Made by a program: the position numbers and the translations under genes. The notes under the pieces were generated by a model. It worked only from the letters and a program-made list of their open reading frames with translations. It ran no database searches and was not told the origin of the DNA. This document shows positions 1-11,432 of a stretch of DNA of 64,000 bases, piece after piece. This stretch comes from UBA10649 sp965227045 (GTDB taxonomy: Bacteria; Actinomycetota; Actinomycetes; S36-B12). Position 1 is the first letter of the stretch, and the number at the start of each line of letters is the position of its first letter. Location of the stretch: contig OZ245718.1 in the NCBI GenBank assembly GCA_965227045.1, positions 620,001 to 684,000 on the forward strand, written 5' to 3'.

Positions 1-1069
1 CGGCCCCGAGCCCCGCGACCACGGCATTCGACTTCGGCGCGAGCGCGCAGTGGATCGTCGCGTGCGCGAGGATGATGCCGCCCTCCGGCATGCCGATCAT
101 CGCGACCGCTTGCGCGGCGGCGACCGCAGTCTGGAGCGCGCTCGGGTCGGCCATGCCGATGTCCTCGCTCGCCAGGATCATGAGTCGACGCGCAATGAAG
201 CGCGGATCCTCGCCAGCCTCGATCATGCGCGCGAGGTAGTGGAGTGAGGCGTCCGGATCGCTTCCTCGCAGGCTCTTGATGAACGCACTGATGACGTCGT
301 AGTGCTGGTCGCCGTCCTTGTCGTACGGAACCGACGCCTGCTGGACGGCGCGTTCGGCATCGGCAAGCGAGACGCGCGTCTGGCCGGTGGCGCTTGCGGA
401 GGTCGCGGCAGCGTCCAGCCCGGTAAGCGCACGACGAGCGTCACCGTTCGACGTGCGCACCAGGTGGGCCAGCGCATCGTCGTCGACCTCGATCGCCCCG
501 CCGAGACCACGTTGATCGGCGATCGCGCGCTCGACCACGTCCCGCACATGGTCGTCAGTGAGAGGCGAAAGCGACACGACGACGCTGCGGGACAGCAGCG
601 GCGAGATCACGGAGAAGTTCGGGTTCTCGGTGGTCGCGGCGATCAGCGTCACCCAGCCGTTCTCGACGGCGGGAAGCAGGGCGTCCTGCTGCGTCTTGCT
701 GAAGCGATGAACCTCGTCGATGAACAGGACGGTGCCGCGCCCGTGCATGCCTAGCCCGTTGCGTGCCTGCTCGATGACCTGTCGGACGTCCTTGACTCCT
801 GCGGTGACGGCGGACAGTTCGACGAATGACCGGCCGCTGCCGACCGACAGCAGACTGGCCAGGGTCGTCTTCCCCGTTCCAGGCGGACCCCACAGGATCA
901 CGGATACGACTGGGGCATCGTGCGCAGCAGTGAGCAGCGTTCGCAATGGCGAGCCGGGAGCCAGCGCCTGGTCCTGGCCGACGACCTCGTCGAGAGTCCG
1001 CGGGCGCATCCGCACGGCTAGAGGCGCAGACGACCGTCCCGATGACAGGCCGTCGTCGAACAAGGTCAT
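1..1069 (-). CDS. rarA: Replication-associated recombination protein A (RarA/MgsA AAA+ ATPase), 3' end beyond window
   Basis: RarA is a clamp-loader-like AAA+ ATPase acting at stalled forks. The reading frame is open from an ATG at 1069 to the window edge, giving about 356 residues of a family usually 430-450 long, so the C-terminus is missing. The N-terminus reads MTLFDDGL; the Walker A is GPPGTGKTT and Walker B is FIDEVHRF, followed by the sensor-1 segment AATTENPNFS. The RarA signature FIKSLRGSDPDASLHYLARM and ASEDIGMADP are both visible, which separates it from RuvB and DnaX. An upstream GTG is out of frame. It lies leftward, 31 bp after the TPR gene. In mycobacteria the same neighbour is found near aspS, from memory. 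Confidence 0.96.
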   Translation of the reverse strand, partial: MTLFDDGLSSGRSSAPLAVRMRPRTLDEVVGQDQALAPGSPLRTLLTAAHDAPVVSVILWGPPGTGKTTLASLLSVGSGRSFVELSAVTAGVKDVRQVIEQARNGLGMHGRGTVLFIDEVHRFSKTQQDALLPAVENGWVTLIAATTENPNFSVISPLLSRSVVVSLSPLTDDHVRDVVERAIADQRGLGGAIEVDDDALAHLVRTSNGDARRALTGLDAAATSASATGQTRVSLADAERAVQQASVPYDKDGDQHYDVISAFIKSLRGSDPDASLHYLARMIEAGEDPRFIARRLMILASEDIGMADPSALQTAVAAAQAVAMIGMPEGGIILAHATIHCALAPKSNAVVAGLGA

Positions 1070-1100
1070 GCCGTCACCATATGGCTCCGCGCCGGACCGG

Positions 1101-1643
1101 TCAGGAGGCATCGTCCGGGAGGTGTGCAAGTGCATCAGCAGACGACCGGATGAGCCGCTCATCGCCCAGCTCCACACGCGTTGCGAGTGCCTGCTCGAAG
1201 CAGTTCCTCGCCTCGGTGACGCGGCCCTGCTCGACGAAGCATCGCCCGCGGTGCTGCAGGAGGAAATGAGCCTGGGCCGGACGCCCGGAGGACGCGCACA
1301 GGTCGAGCCCCAGCTGATACGACTCCTGGGCTGCATCCCGCTCGCCGAGATACTGCTGCGCCGTTCCGAGGTTGAGGTAAGCCTCGATGAGCCCCTCTGT
1401 GTCGCCTAGACGCGCTGCGATCTCTCGAGCGGCGTCGACATGCGACAGGGCCTCGACCTCGCGGTCTCGCTGAATCAGCAAGCTGGCCAAGTCGAGGTGA
1501 GACGCCATGAGCTCGGCATCGGAGAGCCGGCCCGGGTCGGAGATGGCCTTAGCCAGCGCCTCGATCTCACGATCTGCGGCGTCGAGGTCCTCGGGCCGGA
1601 ACCGCCGGTAGTACGGGCCAGCGGCGCCGTCCGACCACGTCAT
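1101..1643 (-). CDS. TPR-repeat protein, function unknown
   Basis: This is a 180-residue soluble protein built almost entirely of helical pairs typical of tetratricopeptide repeats. At least three repeats are visible from about residue 45 to 165, with small-residue positions in segments such as AYLNLGTAQQYLGERDAA and RCFVEQGRVTEARNCFEQAL. There is no signal peptide, membrane helix or catalytic motif. The ATG start at 1643 is the first in frame. It sits between a large hairpin and rarA on the same strand. A scaffolding or interaction role is inferred from the fold only. Confidence 0.8.
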   Translation of the reverse strand: MTWSDGAAGPYYRRFRPEDLDAADREIEALAKAISDPGRLSDAELMASHLDLASLLIQRDREVEALSHVDAAREIAARLGDTEGLIEAYLNLGTAQQYLGERDAAQESYQLGLDLCASSGRPAQAHFLLQHRGRCFVEQGRVTEARNCFEQALATRVELGDERLIRSSADALAHLPDDAS

Positions 1644-1677
1644 GCGTTCACCCTACGCACGGGCCGCCCCCAACCCT

Positions 1678-1743
1678 CCCGCGAGTGGGCACTTGTCGGG
1701 GTCTTCCGGGCCGGTTTCACCCCGACAACTGCCCACTCGCGGG
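1678..1743. terminator. Large inverted repeat, 25-bp arms with one mismatch
   Basis: Arms at 1678-1702 and 1719-1743 match in 24 of 25 positions, separated by a 16-nt loop that itself contains CCGGgCCGG. It begins 5 nt after the stop of the leftward GNAT gene and ends 34 bp before the TPR start. A terminator or cruciform-forming palindromic repeat is the likely role. There is no T-run, as is common in actinobacteria. Confidence 0.75.
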
Positions 1744-2427
1744 ACAGTTCAGGGGTGGAGGAGGCCGGACTTGTAGCGGCCAACTTCGGCGAAGCCGAGT
1801 GCGGAGTACGTGCGACGACCGGCCTCGTTCGCGGCATACATCTCCAGCACGATCTGCGGCGCCCCATCGGCGATCGCGCCGTGGATGATCCCCGTGCACG
1901 CGTGCCTGGCCAGCCCGCGACCCCGCACGGAGGGATCGGTGCACACGCTGACGATGTGCGCCGCGCCGGTCCGCTCAGTCACCTGGCCCGCGACGGAGAC
2001 GAGGCGATCACCATCGAGCACGCCGGCCCATCGCACGAGGTTCGGGTCGCCGGGGAACACGTGCGCGGATGTCGAGTGGATCAGCAGTTCTGCGATGCGC
2101 GGATCGTCCAGTGAAAGGTCGACGGCGACATCCGAGACGGCCGGCGCGTGGTGAGGATCCAGCGTCCAATAGCACCAGTGACCGGGGTCAGGGCTCTGCA
2201 ACTCCCTGGGCAGGACGTCGAACGCGTTGTCGGGAACCGTGACGCCATCGACGGCGGTCGCGGACGCCAGCTGCTCGACGAGCGCGACGACCCGTGCAGG
2301 ATGACTGCCGAGAGCGGTTGCCCACACCTCGCCGTTCTCGCGTCCGCTCCAGATCCACGCGACATGGTCGCCGTCGACTGCCAGCTGGTCAGGGACGAGG
2401 TCTCGGACCATCCATCGGACGAACGGG

Positions 2428-4181
<1,754 letters not shown>

Positions 4182-4185
<4 letters not shown>

Positions 4186-5462
4186 CGCGCGTCCTTTCGT
4201 TGCCTGTGCACTCGGTCGATGAGTGCGTCGGCCACACCCTGCCACGCGACCGCCTCCTGCTCGCCGCTGGCCATGTCCTTGACCTGGGCCACGCCGGCTG
4301 CAGCATCGTCGTCACCGACGATGACGACGATCGGCGCGCCGCTGCGATCGGCCGACTTCATTGCCGCCTTCACTGACTTCGTTCCGTATGCCATGTCCGC
4401 GCGGATGCCACCAGATCGCAGTGCCGACATCAGGCCAGCGATGGCGGGCCGATGCTGGTCACCGACAGCAACGAGGAAGACGTCGACGAGGGCGCCACTG
4501 CCGGGAGTCAGACCCTCGGCAGTGCAGGCCAGCAGCGTTCGGTCGGTGCCGAGTCCGAACCCGATGCCGGACAGCGCCGCGCCGCCGATGGATTCCATGA
4601 GGCCGTCATAACGGCCGCCGCCTCCGATTCCCGCCTGCGCGCCGAGCAGCGGATGGGAGAACTCGAAGGTGGTCTTCGTGTAGTAGTCGAGACCGCGAAC
4701 CAGTCGCGGCGCCTCGACCCAGGTGACGCCCAGCACACGCAGGTAATCGCGAACGCTGTCGTAATGCTGCTGGCAGTCGACGCAGAGGTGGTCCACCATG
4801 ACAGGCGCGTCGACCAGGAGTGCCTGCACGTCGGGGCGCTTGTCGTCGAGCACGCGCAGGGGGTTGATCCTCGCCCGCTCGGCGGTCGCCTCGTCGAGGT
4901 CCAGTGCGACCAGGAACTCCAGGAGCAGTTCTCGGTACTTCGGACGGCACGCCGCGCAACCAAGTGAGGTCAGCATCAATTCGTACTTGGTCAGACCGAG
5001 GGATCGATAGGCCTCGTCCGCGAGTGCGATGACCTCCGCATCCAGCGCAGGATCGTCAACGCCGATGGCCTCGATGCCCACCTGCTGGAACTGCCGGTAT
5101 CGGCCCTGCTGCGGACGCTCAGCGCGGAAGAATGGCCCGGCGTACCAGAGTTTCGCCGGAAGCGGCCCGCGATCGAGGCGGTGCTCGACGACCAGTCGCA
5201 TCACGCCTGCGGTTCCCTCGGGGCGCAGGGTCAACGACCGACCACCGCGGTCCTCGAACGTGTACATCTCCTTGCTCACGACATCGGTGGACTCACCGAC
5301 TCCGCGCACGAACAAGCCCGTGTCCTCGAACACCGGCAGCTCGACGTAGCCGTACCCCGCGCGTCGCGCGGGTGCGGCCAGCGCGTCACGGACTGCGATG
5401 AACTGCTCGGACTGGGGCGGGAAGTAGTCGGGCACGCCCTTGGGGGCACTGAACGTGACCAC
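4182..5462 (-). CDS. hisS: Histidyl-tRNA synthetase (HisRS)
   Basis: A class II synthetase for tRNA-His, 426 residues. It opens with SAPKGVPDYFP. Motif 2 reads FRAERPQQGRYRQFQQVG, preceded by LRPEGTAGVMR. The histidine-specific segments LVRGLDYYTKTTFEF and GGGGRYDGL follow, then motif 3 GIGFGLGTDRT. The C-terminal region (from about residue 330) is the anticodon-binding Rossmann-like domain. The start is a GTG 2 nt after the upstream MBL gene's stop, and the stop overlaps aspS, so the three genes form one operon. Confidence 0.98.
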
Positions 5463-5464
5463 GA

Positions 5465-6199
5465 CTACAGCCCGGTTCGGCGCTGCGGCGTCGGCTCGCC
5501 CGACTCCGCTACGAGGGAGGTCAGGTACGGGTTCGTCGCGCGTTCTACGGCGATCGTCGTCTGCGGGCCGTGACCGGGCAGCACTGTCATGTCGTCAGGC
5601 GCGGTCAGGACGACTCGACGCAGTGAGTCGATCATCGCGCCATGGTCGCCGCCCGGCAGGTCCGTGCGCCCGATCGATCCGGCGAACAGCACGTCGCCAC
5701 TGAGCATGACGTCCTCGATCTCGAAGACGACGGAGCCCTCAGTGTGGCCGGGGGCATGACGAACACGGAAACGCAGTCCGACCAGATCCAGCACGTCGTC
5801 GTCCTCGACCACGCGCACGTCCTGCGGCTCGGTCAGCTCGAGCGAGTTCTTCGTCATCGACAGCAACTGCTCGCGCGAGGCCAGCAGCGTCGTGCCCGCG
5901 GGGTCGACCAGTCGGTGCCGATCCGCCGAATGGATCATCGCGGGGATGCCGAACTCCGACGAGAGCGGAGCGACCGACCAGATGTGATCGATGTGCCCGT
6001 GCGTGAGAAGCACTGCCGCAGGAGCGAGCCGGTGCTCGCGGATGAGATCGTGCACGCCGTCGATGGACTCCTGGCCCGGATCGATGATGACGCACGGTTC
6101 TCCAGGACCCGCCGCGACGAGGTAGCAGTTCGTCGACCACGAGCCCGTCGGGAATCCAGCTACCAGCACGTCAGTTCCCTCGGTCGCGTTGAGGCGCAC
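5465..6199 (-). CDS. MBL-fold metallohydrolase (glyoxalase II-like)
   Basis: A 244-residue zinc hydrolase of the metallo-beta-lactamase fold. The metal-binding motif HxHxDH is present as THGHIDH, with later ligands in HAPGHTEGSV, MLSGDVLFAGSIGRTD and LPGHGPQT. This arrangement matches hydroxyacylglutathione-hydrolase-like enzymes. Actinobacteria use mycothiol rather than glutathione, so the physiological thioester is uncertain. The start is a GTG at 6199. It heads the leftward hisS-aspS operon and diverges from the cyclophilin gene across a 91-bp promoter region. The same gene pair occurs next to hisS in mycobacteria, from memory. Confidence 0.9.
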   Translation of the reverse strand: MRLNATEGTDVLVAGFPTGSWSTNCYLVAAGPGEPCVIIDPGQESIDGVHDLIREHRLAPAAVLLTHGHIDHIWSVAPLSSEFGIPAMIHSADRHRLVDPAGTTLLASREQLLSMTKNSLELTEPQDVRVVEDDDVLDLVGLRFRVRHAPGHTEGSVVFEIEDVMLSGDVLFAGSIGRTDLPGGDHGAMIDSLRRVVLTAPDDMTVLPGHGPQTTIAVERATNPYLTSLVAESGEPTPQRRTGL

Positions 6200-6290
6200 A
6201 GCCTATCGGTCGGTATTCGCCCGAACCCGCCGCATAGACTCACCCAGCGCTCCTCGGGCCGACTGGGGAGTCTGGGACCGAGGGGTGCAG

Positions 6291-7193
6291 ATGTCCGGCA
6301 ACAAGCGCCAGCGCGAGCTGGCCCGTGCGAAGTACGAGCGGCAGCAGGCGCGACGCACCACCAGCGGATCTCGTCGGCGACGCAATCAGAAGATCGTGGC
6401 CGTGCTGGTAGTCCTCGCACTCGTCGTGGGCTCGGTCGGGTGGGTTATCTACTCCAACGTCTCGTCCGACGACGTCGTCGCCGCCGACTCCACGCTGAGC
6501 TCCTCAGAACTCACCGACATCCTCCAGTCTGCCCAAGCAGCTGCCGAGGCCGCATCGCCGTCCGCGACGCCAAGCACGGCTGCCAGCGCCAGCCTCGAGG
6601 CATCCGCTGCCTCGACGGCCGAGCCGATCGACGAGCCGACCGTGCTCGACTGCCACGCGCCGGGCACGGTGCGTGCCAATGACAAGTCGTACCCGTCGGC
6701 GCCGACCGGTGACGTCGGCACGTCGATCACCTTCACGACCAACTGCGGGAACATCGTCATAGCACTGGACGCCGCGGCTCCCGCGACCGTCGCCAGCGAG
6801 GTATTCCTGGCGAAGGACGGCTTCTACAACAACACCGAGTGCCACCGGCTGACGACTGCAGGCATCTTCGTGCTGCAGTGCGGTGATCCTGCGGGCGACG
6901 GAACCGGTGGCCCCGGCTACACGGTCCCCGATGAGAATCTCCCCGCAGAGGGCACCGCGAACTACCCCGCAGGGACTGTCGCGATGGCCAACGCGGGCGC
7001 AGGCACGGGCGGATCGCAGTTCTTCATCGTCTACGACGACACGACGCTGCCTAGCGGATACACCATCTGGGGAACCGTCACGGAGGGTCTCGACATCGTC
7101 AAGGAGATCGCCTCGGTGGGCGTTGCGGATGGCACCGCCGACGGTTCGCCGAGGCAGCCAGTGTTTATCGAATCGGCAACAGTCCAGTCGTAA
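6291..7193 (+). CDS. Membrane-anchored cyclophilin-type peptidyl-prolyl cis-trans isomerase
   Basis: A 300-residue protein with a basic cytoplasmic N-terminus (GNKRQRELARAKYERQQ) and one membrane helix at about residues 28-50 (IVAVLVVLALVVGSVGWVIY). An Ala/Ser-rich linker leads to an extracytoplasmic cyclophilin domain from about residue 125 to the end. The active-site Arg is in CHRLTTAGIFVLQCGDP and the core GGSQFFIVYDD is intact, so activity is plausible. Cys within the active-site strand is unusual. I chose ATG 6291, preceded by GAGGGG; longer in-frame starts lie in the promoter region. It is probably a folding aid for exported proteins. Confidence 0.93.
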   Translation: MSGNKRQRELARAKYERQQARRTTSGSRRRRNQKIVAVLVVLALVVGSVGWVIYSNVSSDDVVAADSTLSSSELTDILQSAQAAAEAASPSATPSTAASASLEASAASTAEPIDEPTVLDCHAPGTVRANDKSYPSAPTGDVGTSITFTTNCGNIVIALDAAAPATVASEVFLAKDGFYNNTECHRLTTAGIFVLQCGDPAGDGTGGPGYTVPDENLPAEGTANYPAGTVAMANAGAGTGGSQFFIVYDDTTLPSGYTIWGTVTEGLDIVKEIASVGVADGTADGSPRQPVFIESATVQS

Positions 7194-7279
7194 CTATGGC
7201 GACGGCTAGGGTTATAGCCCCACAGTGGTGCCACACGCGGCGTCACTTCGGATCGCGCACCAAGAAAGCAGGTTGACGG

Positions 7280-8566
7280 ATGTCCGACATCGGCGTGCCA
7301 ACGCCTGCCGCGCTGCGTCCGCCGCCCCTCGCGACCACAAGTGATCCGAGCAAGTTCGGTCGAGTCGAGGCCGACGGAACGGTGATCCTGCACGCGCCCG
7401 AGGGCGATGTGACGGTTGGGCAGTGGGCCGCAGGCGAGCCGGCTGCCGGGCTCGCGTTCTTCGGTCGTAAGTACGACGACCTGGTCGTCGAGATCGATCT
7501 CATCGAAAAGCGCCTCGCGGACCATCGTGCGCCCGCGGAGCAGGCCGAGACGGTGCTGGCGCGCGTGCGCGAGGCATTGGCCGCACGGTCATTCGTCGGC
7601 GACGTCGAGGGGCTCACCGCGCGGTGCGACCGCCTCGCCGCTGCCGTGGAAGACGCTCGGGCGCAGGCCAAGGCACGCAAGGCGGAGCAGCGCGAGGCAG
7701 CGCTCGCCAGTCGCCGTGCGCTTGCCGACGAGGCTGAGTCGCTGCGTGAGTCGACCTCCTGGCGCGTGACGACCGAGCGCTACGCGGCGATCGTCGAGGA
7801 GTGGAAGGCCCTTCCTCGTGGCGAGCGCAGCGGCGAGCAGGAGTTGTGGCAACGGATCAGTGCGGCCCGAACTGCATTCGACAAGCGTCGTCGCACTCAC
7901 TTCTCCGAACTCGACACCCAGCGCAAGACCGCCGTGGGTCGTAAGCGGGATCTGATCTCCTCCGCGGAGGCGCTCGCGACGTCGACGGACTGGATCACGA
8001 CCTCGAAGAAGCTCCGCGACCTCATGGCCGAGTGGAAGGTCGCTCCGCGCGCCTCACGAGCCGAGGAGGACAAGCTCTGGAAGCGCTTCAAGGCGGCACA
8101 GGACCTGTTCTACGCGGCTCGCATCGCCAGCGAGGAGGCCGAGCAGGCTGAGCTCAAGGCGAACCTGCCCGCGAAGGAGGCGCTCGTCGCCGAGGCCGAG
8201 GCCCTGCTGCCGATCGGTGATCTCAAGACGACGAAGTCGTCATTGCGCGGCATACAGGATCGCTACGACAAGGCAGGCGATCTGCCCAGGGCCGATCGCG
8301 ACCGGCTCGACGGACGGCTGAAGCGCGTCGAGGAAGCGGTGCGGAAGTCCGAGGCCGACTCCTGGCAGCGCAGCAATCCCACGACGAAGGCCCGTGCCGA
8401 ATCAACGGCGACCGCGTTCACCGATGCGGTCGCTCGACTGCAGGAGCAGCGCGATGCGGCAGCGGCCGCAGGCAATTCGAAGAAGGTCGCAGATCTCGAG
8501 GCGTCGATCGCCAGCACCACCGCGTTGCTCCAGGCCGCGCGCAACGCAGCCTCAGATCACCGCTGA
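7280..8566 (+). CDS. DUF349 domain-containing protein
   Basis: A 428-residue, charged, mainly helical cytoplasmic protein. It contains at least three DUF349 units at about residues 155-205, 230-280 and 305-365, recognisable from WRVTTERYAAIVEEWKALP, WITTSKKLRDLMAEWKVAP and KTTKSSLRGIQDRYDKAGDLP. A coiled-coil stretch lies near residue 110-150 and at the C-terminus. DUF349 proteins commonly sit beside relA in actinobacteria, and this one ends 3 bp from the convergent relA stop. The molecular role is unknown. The ATG at 7280 is preceded by a weak AGCAGG. Confidence 0.88.
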   Translation: MSDIGVPTPAALRPPPLATTSDPSKFGRVEADGTVILHAPEGDVTVGQWAAGEPAAGLAFFGRKYDDLVVEIDLIEKRLADHRAPAEQAETVLARVREALAARSFVGDVEGLTARCDRLAAAVEDARAQAKARKAEQREAALASRRALADEAESLRESTSWRVTTERYAAIVEEWKALPRGERSGEQELWQRISAARTAFDKRRRTHFSELDTQRKTAVGRKRDLISSAEALATSTDWITTSKKLRDLMAEWKVAPRASRAEEDKLWKRFKAAQDLFYAARIASEEAEQAELKANLPAKEALVAEAEALLPIGDLKTTKSSLRGIQDRYDKAGDLPRADRDRLDGRLKRVEEAVRKSEADSWQRSNPTTKARAESTATAFTDAVARLQEQRDAAAAAGNSKKVADLEASIASTTALLQAARNAASDHR

Positions 8567-8569
8567 TCC

Positions 8570-10852
8570 TCAGACTCGGTACGCGTCGAAGACGCCTTCG
8601 ACTCCTCGGACGGCGCGCAGCACGGACCCCAGGTGCTTGGGGTCGGCCATCTCGAACGTGAAGCGCGACAGTGCGATGCGGTCGCGGGTGGTGGTGACCG
8701 ACGCGCTGAGGATGTTCACATGCGTATCCGACAGCGCTCGGGTGACGTCCGACAAGAGCCTGGCCCGGTCGAGCGCCTCGACCTGGATGTTGACCAGGAA
8801 GACACTCGTCGAGGTAGGTGCCCACTCGACCTCGACCATGCGATCGGGCTCTGCGCGAAGCCCGGGCACGTTGACGCAGTCCTCGCGGTGGACCGAGACT
8901 CCCGCGCCACGCGTGACGAAGCCAGTGATCTCGTCGCCGGGGACTGGCGTGCAGCAGCGTGCGAGCTTCACCCAGACGTCGTCGGCACCCTTGACGATGA
9001 CGCCGACATCGCCTGGGGCGCGCTGACGCTGCCGTTGCACGTTGATCGGGCTGACCATCTCTGCCGCATCGTCGGCCGCACCGTCGACCCCGCCGGCGGA
9101 GTCGACCAGTCGCTGCACGATTGTCGCGGCGGAGATGCGCCCCTCGCCGACCGCCGCGTAGAGCGCCGAGATATCCGACTGGTGAAGGTCGGCGGCGATC
9201 GTCGTAAGCGCCTGGTTAGTCATCATTCGCTGGAGCGGAAGACCCTGCTTTCGCATGGCCCTGACGATCGAGTCCTTGCCTGTGTCGATCGCCTCGTCAC
9301 GGCGCTCCCGCGAGAACCACGCCTTGATCTTCGAACGTGCGCGGGGTGACTGGACGAAGGTGAGCCAGTCGCGACTCGGTCCTGCCCCGTCCGCCTTGGA
9401 GGTGAAGATCTCCACGACGTCGCCGTTCTCGAGGGTGGACTCGAGCGGTACGAGCTTTCCGTTGACGCGCGCACCGACGCAGCGGTGCCCGACGTCGGTG
9501 TGGACCGAGTAGGCGAAGTCGACAGGGGTGGCATTGCTGGGCAGCGCCACGACGTCGCCCTTGGGCGTGAACACGAAGACCTCGGAGGAGCCGAGGTCGT
9601 AGCGAAGCGCATCGAGGAACTCGTCGGGGTCCTCGGTCTCCCGCTGCCACTCCATGAGCTGCCGCAGCCAGCCGAAGTCGTCCGGTCCCTGCTTTCCGCC
9701 CACGTCCTGCTGCTTGTAGCGCCAGTGCGCGGCGACGCCGAACTCCGCAGAACGGTGCATGTCCTGCGTGCGGATCTGCAGTTCCACCGGCTTGCCTTCG
9801 GGACCGATCACCGTGGTGTGCAGCGACTGGTACATGTTGAACTTCGGCATCGCGATGAAGTCCTTGAAGCGGCCGGGAACTGGGCTCCACTTGGCATGAA
9901 CGACACCAAGCACCGCGTAGCAGTCCCGGATGTCCTCGACGAGGATCCGCACTCCCACCAGGTCGTAGATGTCCGCGAAGTCGCGACCTCGCACGATCAT
10001 CTTCTGGTAGACGGAGTAGTAGTGCTTGGGCCGTCCGGTGACGATCGCCTTGACCTTGCTGGTCTTCAGGTCGGTCTCGATCTGCTCGATGATCGACATC
10101 AGGTACTGGTCCCGCGACGGCGCGCGCTCGGCCACCAGGCGAACGATCTCCTCGTACATCTTCGGATACAGCGTCGCGAATGAGAGATCCTCGAGTTCCC
10201 ACTTCACCGCATTCATGCCCAGGCGATGAGCGAGCGGAGCGTAGATCTCCAGCGTCTCGCGAGCCTTCTTCTGCTGCTTGTCCTCGGGCATCCACCGGAG
10301 CGTTCGCATGTTGTGCAGTCGGTCGGCGAGCTTGATGACGAGGACTCGGATGTCCCTGGCCATGGCGATGACCATCTTGCGAACGGTCTCCGCGGCGGAG
10401 GCCTCGCCGTAGCGGACCTTGTCGAGCTTCGTGACACCGTCGACCAGCTGCGCGATCTCGTCGCCGAAGTCCTCGCGCAGCGCATCGAGCGCATAGCCGG
10501 AGTCCTCGACCGTGTCGTGCAGCAGGGCGGCGGCGAGCGTGGGGGCGGTCATGCCGAGGTCGGCGAGGATCGTGGCAACGGCCAGCGGATGAGTGATGTA
10601 GGGCTCGCCCGACCGGCGCTTCTGGTCACGGTGCCGGTAGGCGGCCATCTCGTAGGCGCGCTCGACGACCTTCGTGTCAGCCTTGGGGTGGTACTTGCGC
10701 AGTGTTCTCAGCAGCGGCTCGAGCTCGGGGAAGACTGTTCGAGAACCGCCAAGGCGCGAGAACCTCGAACGAAGTCCCCCGCTGTCTGACGCGACAACGG
10801 TCGGGGCCGCGATTGGCGGCTCCGTGGGAAGCGGGGTCTCCTTTGCCAACAC
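8570..10852 (-). CDS. relA: Bifunctional (p)ppGpp synthetase/hydrolase (Rel)
   Basis: The long RelA/SpoT homologue controlling the stringent response, 760 residues. The hydrolase HD domain (about 60-210) keeps its metal ligands, including H74, H88 and the HDTVED motif at 112-117. The synthetase domain (about 260-400) has GRPKHYYSVYQKM, DLVGVRILVED and YQSLHTTVIGPEGKPVELQIRT-type segments. TGS, helical, zinc-finger (CVNVPG, CCTPVPGDE) and ACT domains follow. Intact HD and synthetase motifs indicate a bifunctional enzyme. The GTG at 10852 is only 2 nt from GGGAG, so the TTG at 10849 is an alternative. It lies downstream of apt in the leftward sec operon. Confidence 0.97.
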   Translation of the reverse strand: MLAKETPLPTEPPIAAPTVVASDSGGLRSRFSRLGGSRTVFPELEPLLRTLRKYHPKADTKVVERAYEMAAYRHRDQKRRSGEPYITHPLAVATILADLGMTAPTLAAALLHDTVEDSGYALDALREDFGDEIAQLVDGVTKLDKVRYGEASAAETVRKMVIAMARDIRVLVIKLADRLHNMRTLRWMPEDKQQKKARETLEIYAPLAHRLGMNAVKWELEDLSFATLYPKMYEEIVRLVAERAPSRDQYLMSIIEQIETDLKTSKVKAIVTGRPKHYYSVYQKMIVRGRDFADIYDLVGVRILVEDIRDCYAVLGVVHAKWSPVPGRFKDFIAMPKFNMYQSLHTTVIGPEGKPVELQIRTQDMHRSAEFGVAAHWRYKQQDVGGKQGPDDFGWLRQLMEWQRETEDPDEFLDALRYDLGSSEVFVFTPKGDVVALPSNATPVDFAYSVHTDVGHRCVGARVNGKLVPLESTLENGDVVEIFTSKADGAGPSRDWLTFVQSPRARSKIKAWFSRERRDEAIDTGKDSIVRAMRKQGLPLQRMMTNQALTTIAADLHQSDISALYAAVGEGRISAATIVQRLVDSAGGVDGAADDAAEMVSPINVQRQRQRAPGDVGVIVKGADDVWVKLARCCTPVPGDEITGFVTRGAGVSVHREDCVNVPGLRAEPDRMVEVEWAPTSTSVFLVNIQVEALDRARLLSDVTRALSDTHVNILSASVTTTRDRIALSRFTFEMADPKHLGSVLRAVRGVEGVFDAYRV

Positions 10853-10888
10853 GTCTCCCTTGTCGCGTACAGCAAGTGTACGTGGGGG

Positions 10889-11428
10889 CTACGCGGAGAG
10901 CAGCGCGGTGACGGCGACGTCGCGCTCGCGCACGGCATCGCCGCCGCCGAGTCCGACCAGATCGAGTACGACCGCGAGTGTCACGATCGTTGCGCCGGTG
11001 AGCCTGATCAAGTCGATCGCCGCACATGCGGTGCCGCCGGTGGCAAGGACGTCATCGACGATCACGACGCGACGACCAGGACCGAGTGCATCCTTGTGCA
11101 TCTCGAGTGATGTCGATCCGTACTCCAGGTCGTACGCCTGGCTGTGCACATCTCCTGGCAGCTTCCCCGGCTTGCGGAGCGTGACGAACCCGGCCCCGAG
11201 GCGATATGCGAGAGCCGCGCCATAGGTGAAGCCGCGCGCCTCGATACCCACGATCTCGTCGATCGGCTCGTCGATCGCACCGGCCAGCAGGTCGATGACC
11301 GCCGTGAATGTCACCGGATCGGCCATTAACGGAGTCAGGTCGCGGAACAGCACTCCGGGCTGCGGCCAGTCCGGCACGTCTCGCACCCGGCTCCACAGGA
11401 GCCGTTCGGAGTCGTCGGACAAGAGCAC
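10889..11428 (-). CDS. apt: Adenine phosphoribosyltransferase
   Basis: It converts adenine and PRPP to AMP in purine salvage. The protein is about 179 residues, the usual size. The type I PRTase PRPP loop is VVIVDDVLATGGTACAA, and RDVPDWPQPGVLFRDLTPL is the APT-specific N-terminal motif. The GTG at 11428 lies 4 nt after the secF stop. An in-frame extension to a GTG at 11485 would overlap secF by 53 nt and add residues absent from the family. Its position between secF and relA is the common actinobacterial arrangement. Confidence 0.94.
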   Translation of the reverse strand: MLLSDDSERLLWSRVRDVPDWPQPGVLFRDLTPLMADPVTFTAVIDLLAGAIDEPIDEIVGIEARGFTYGAALAYRLGAGFVTLRKPGKLPGDVHSQAYDLEYGSTSLEMHKDALGPGRRVVIVDDVLATGGTACAAIDLIRLTGATIVTLAVVLDLVGLGGGDAVRERDVAVTALLSA

Positions 11429-11432
11429 GTGC

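Noticed and set aside
7204..7219. Hairpin GGCTA-gggtta-TAGCC after the cyclophilin gene
   Set aside because: The stem is only 5 bp, too weak to call a terminator.
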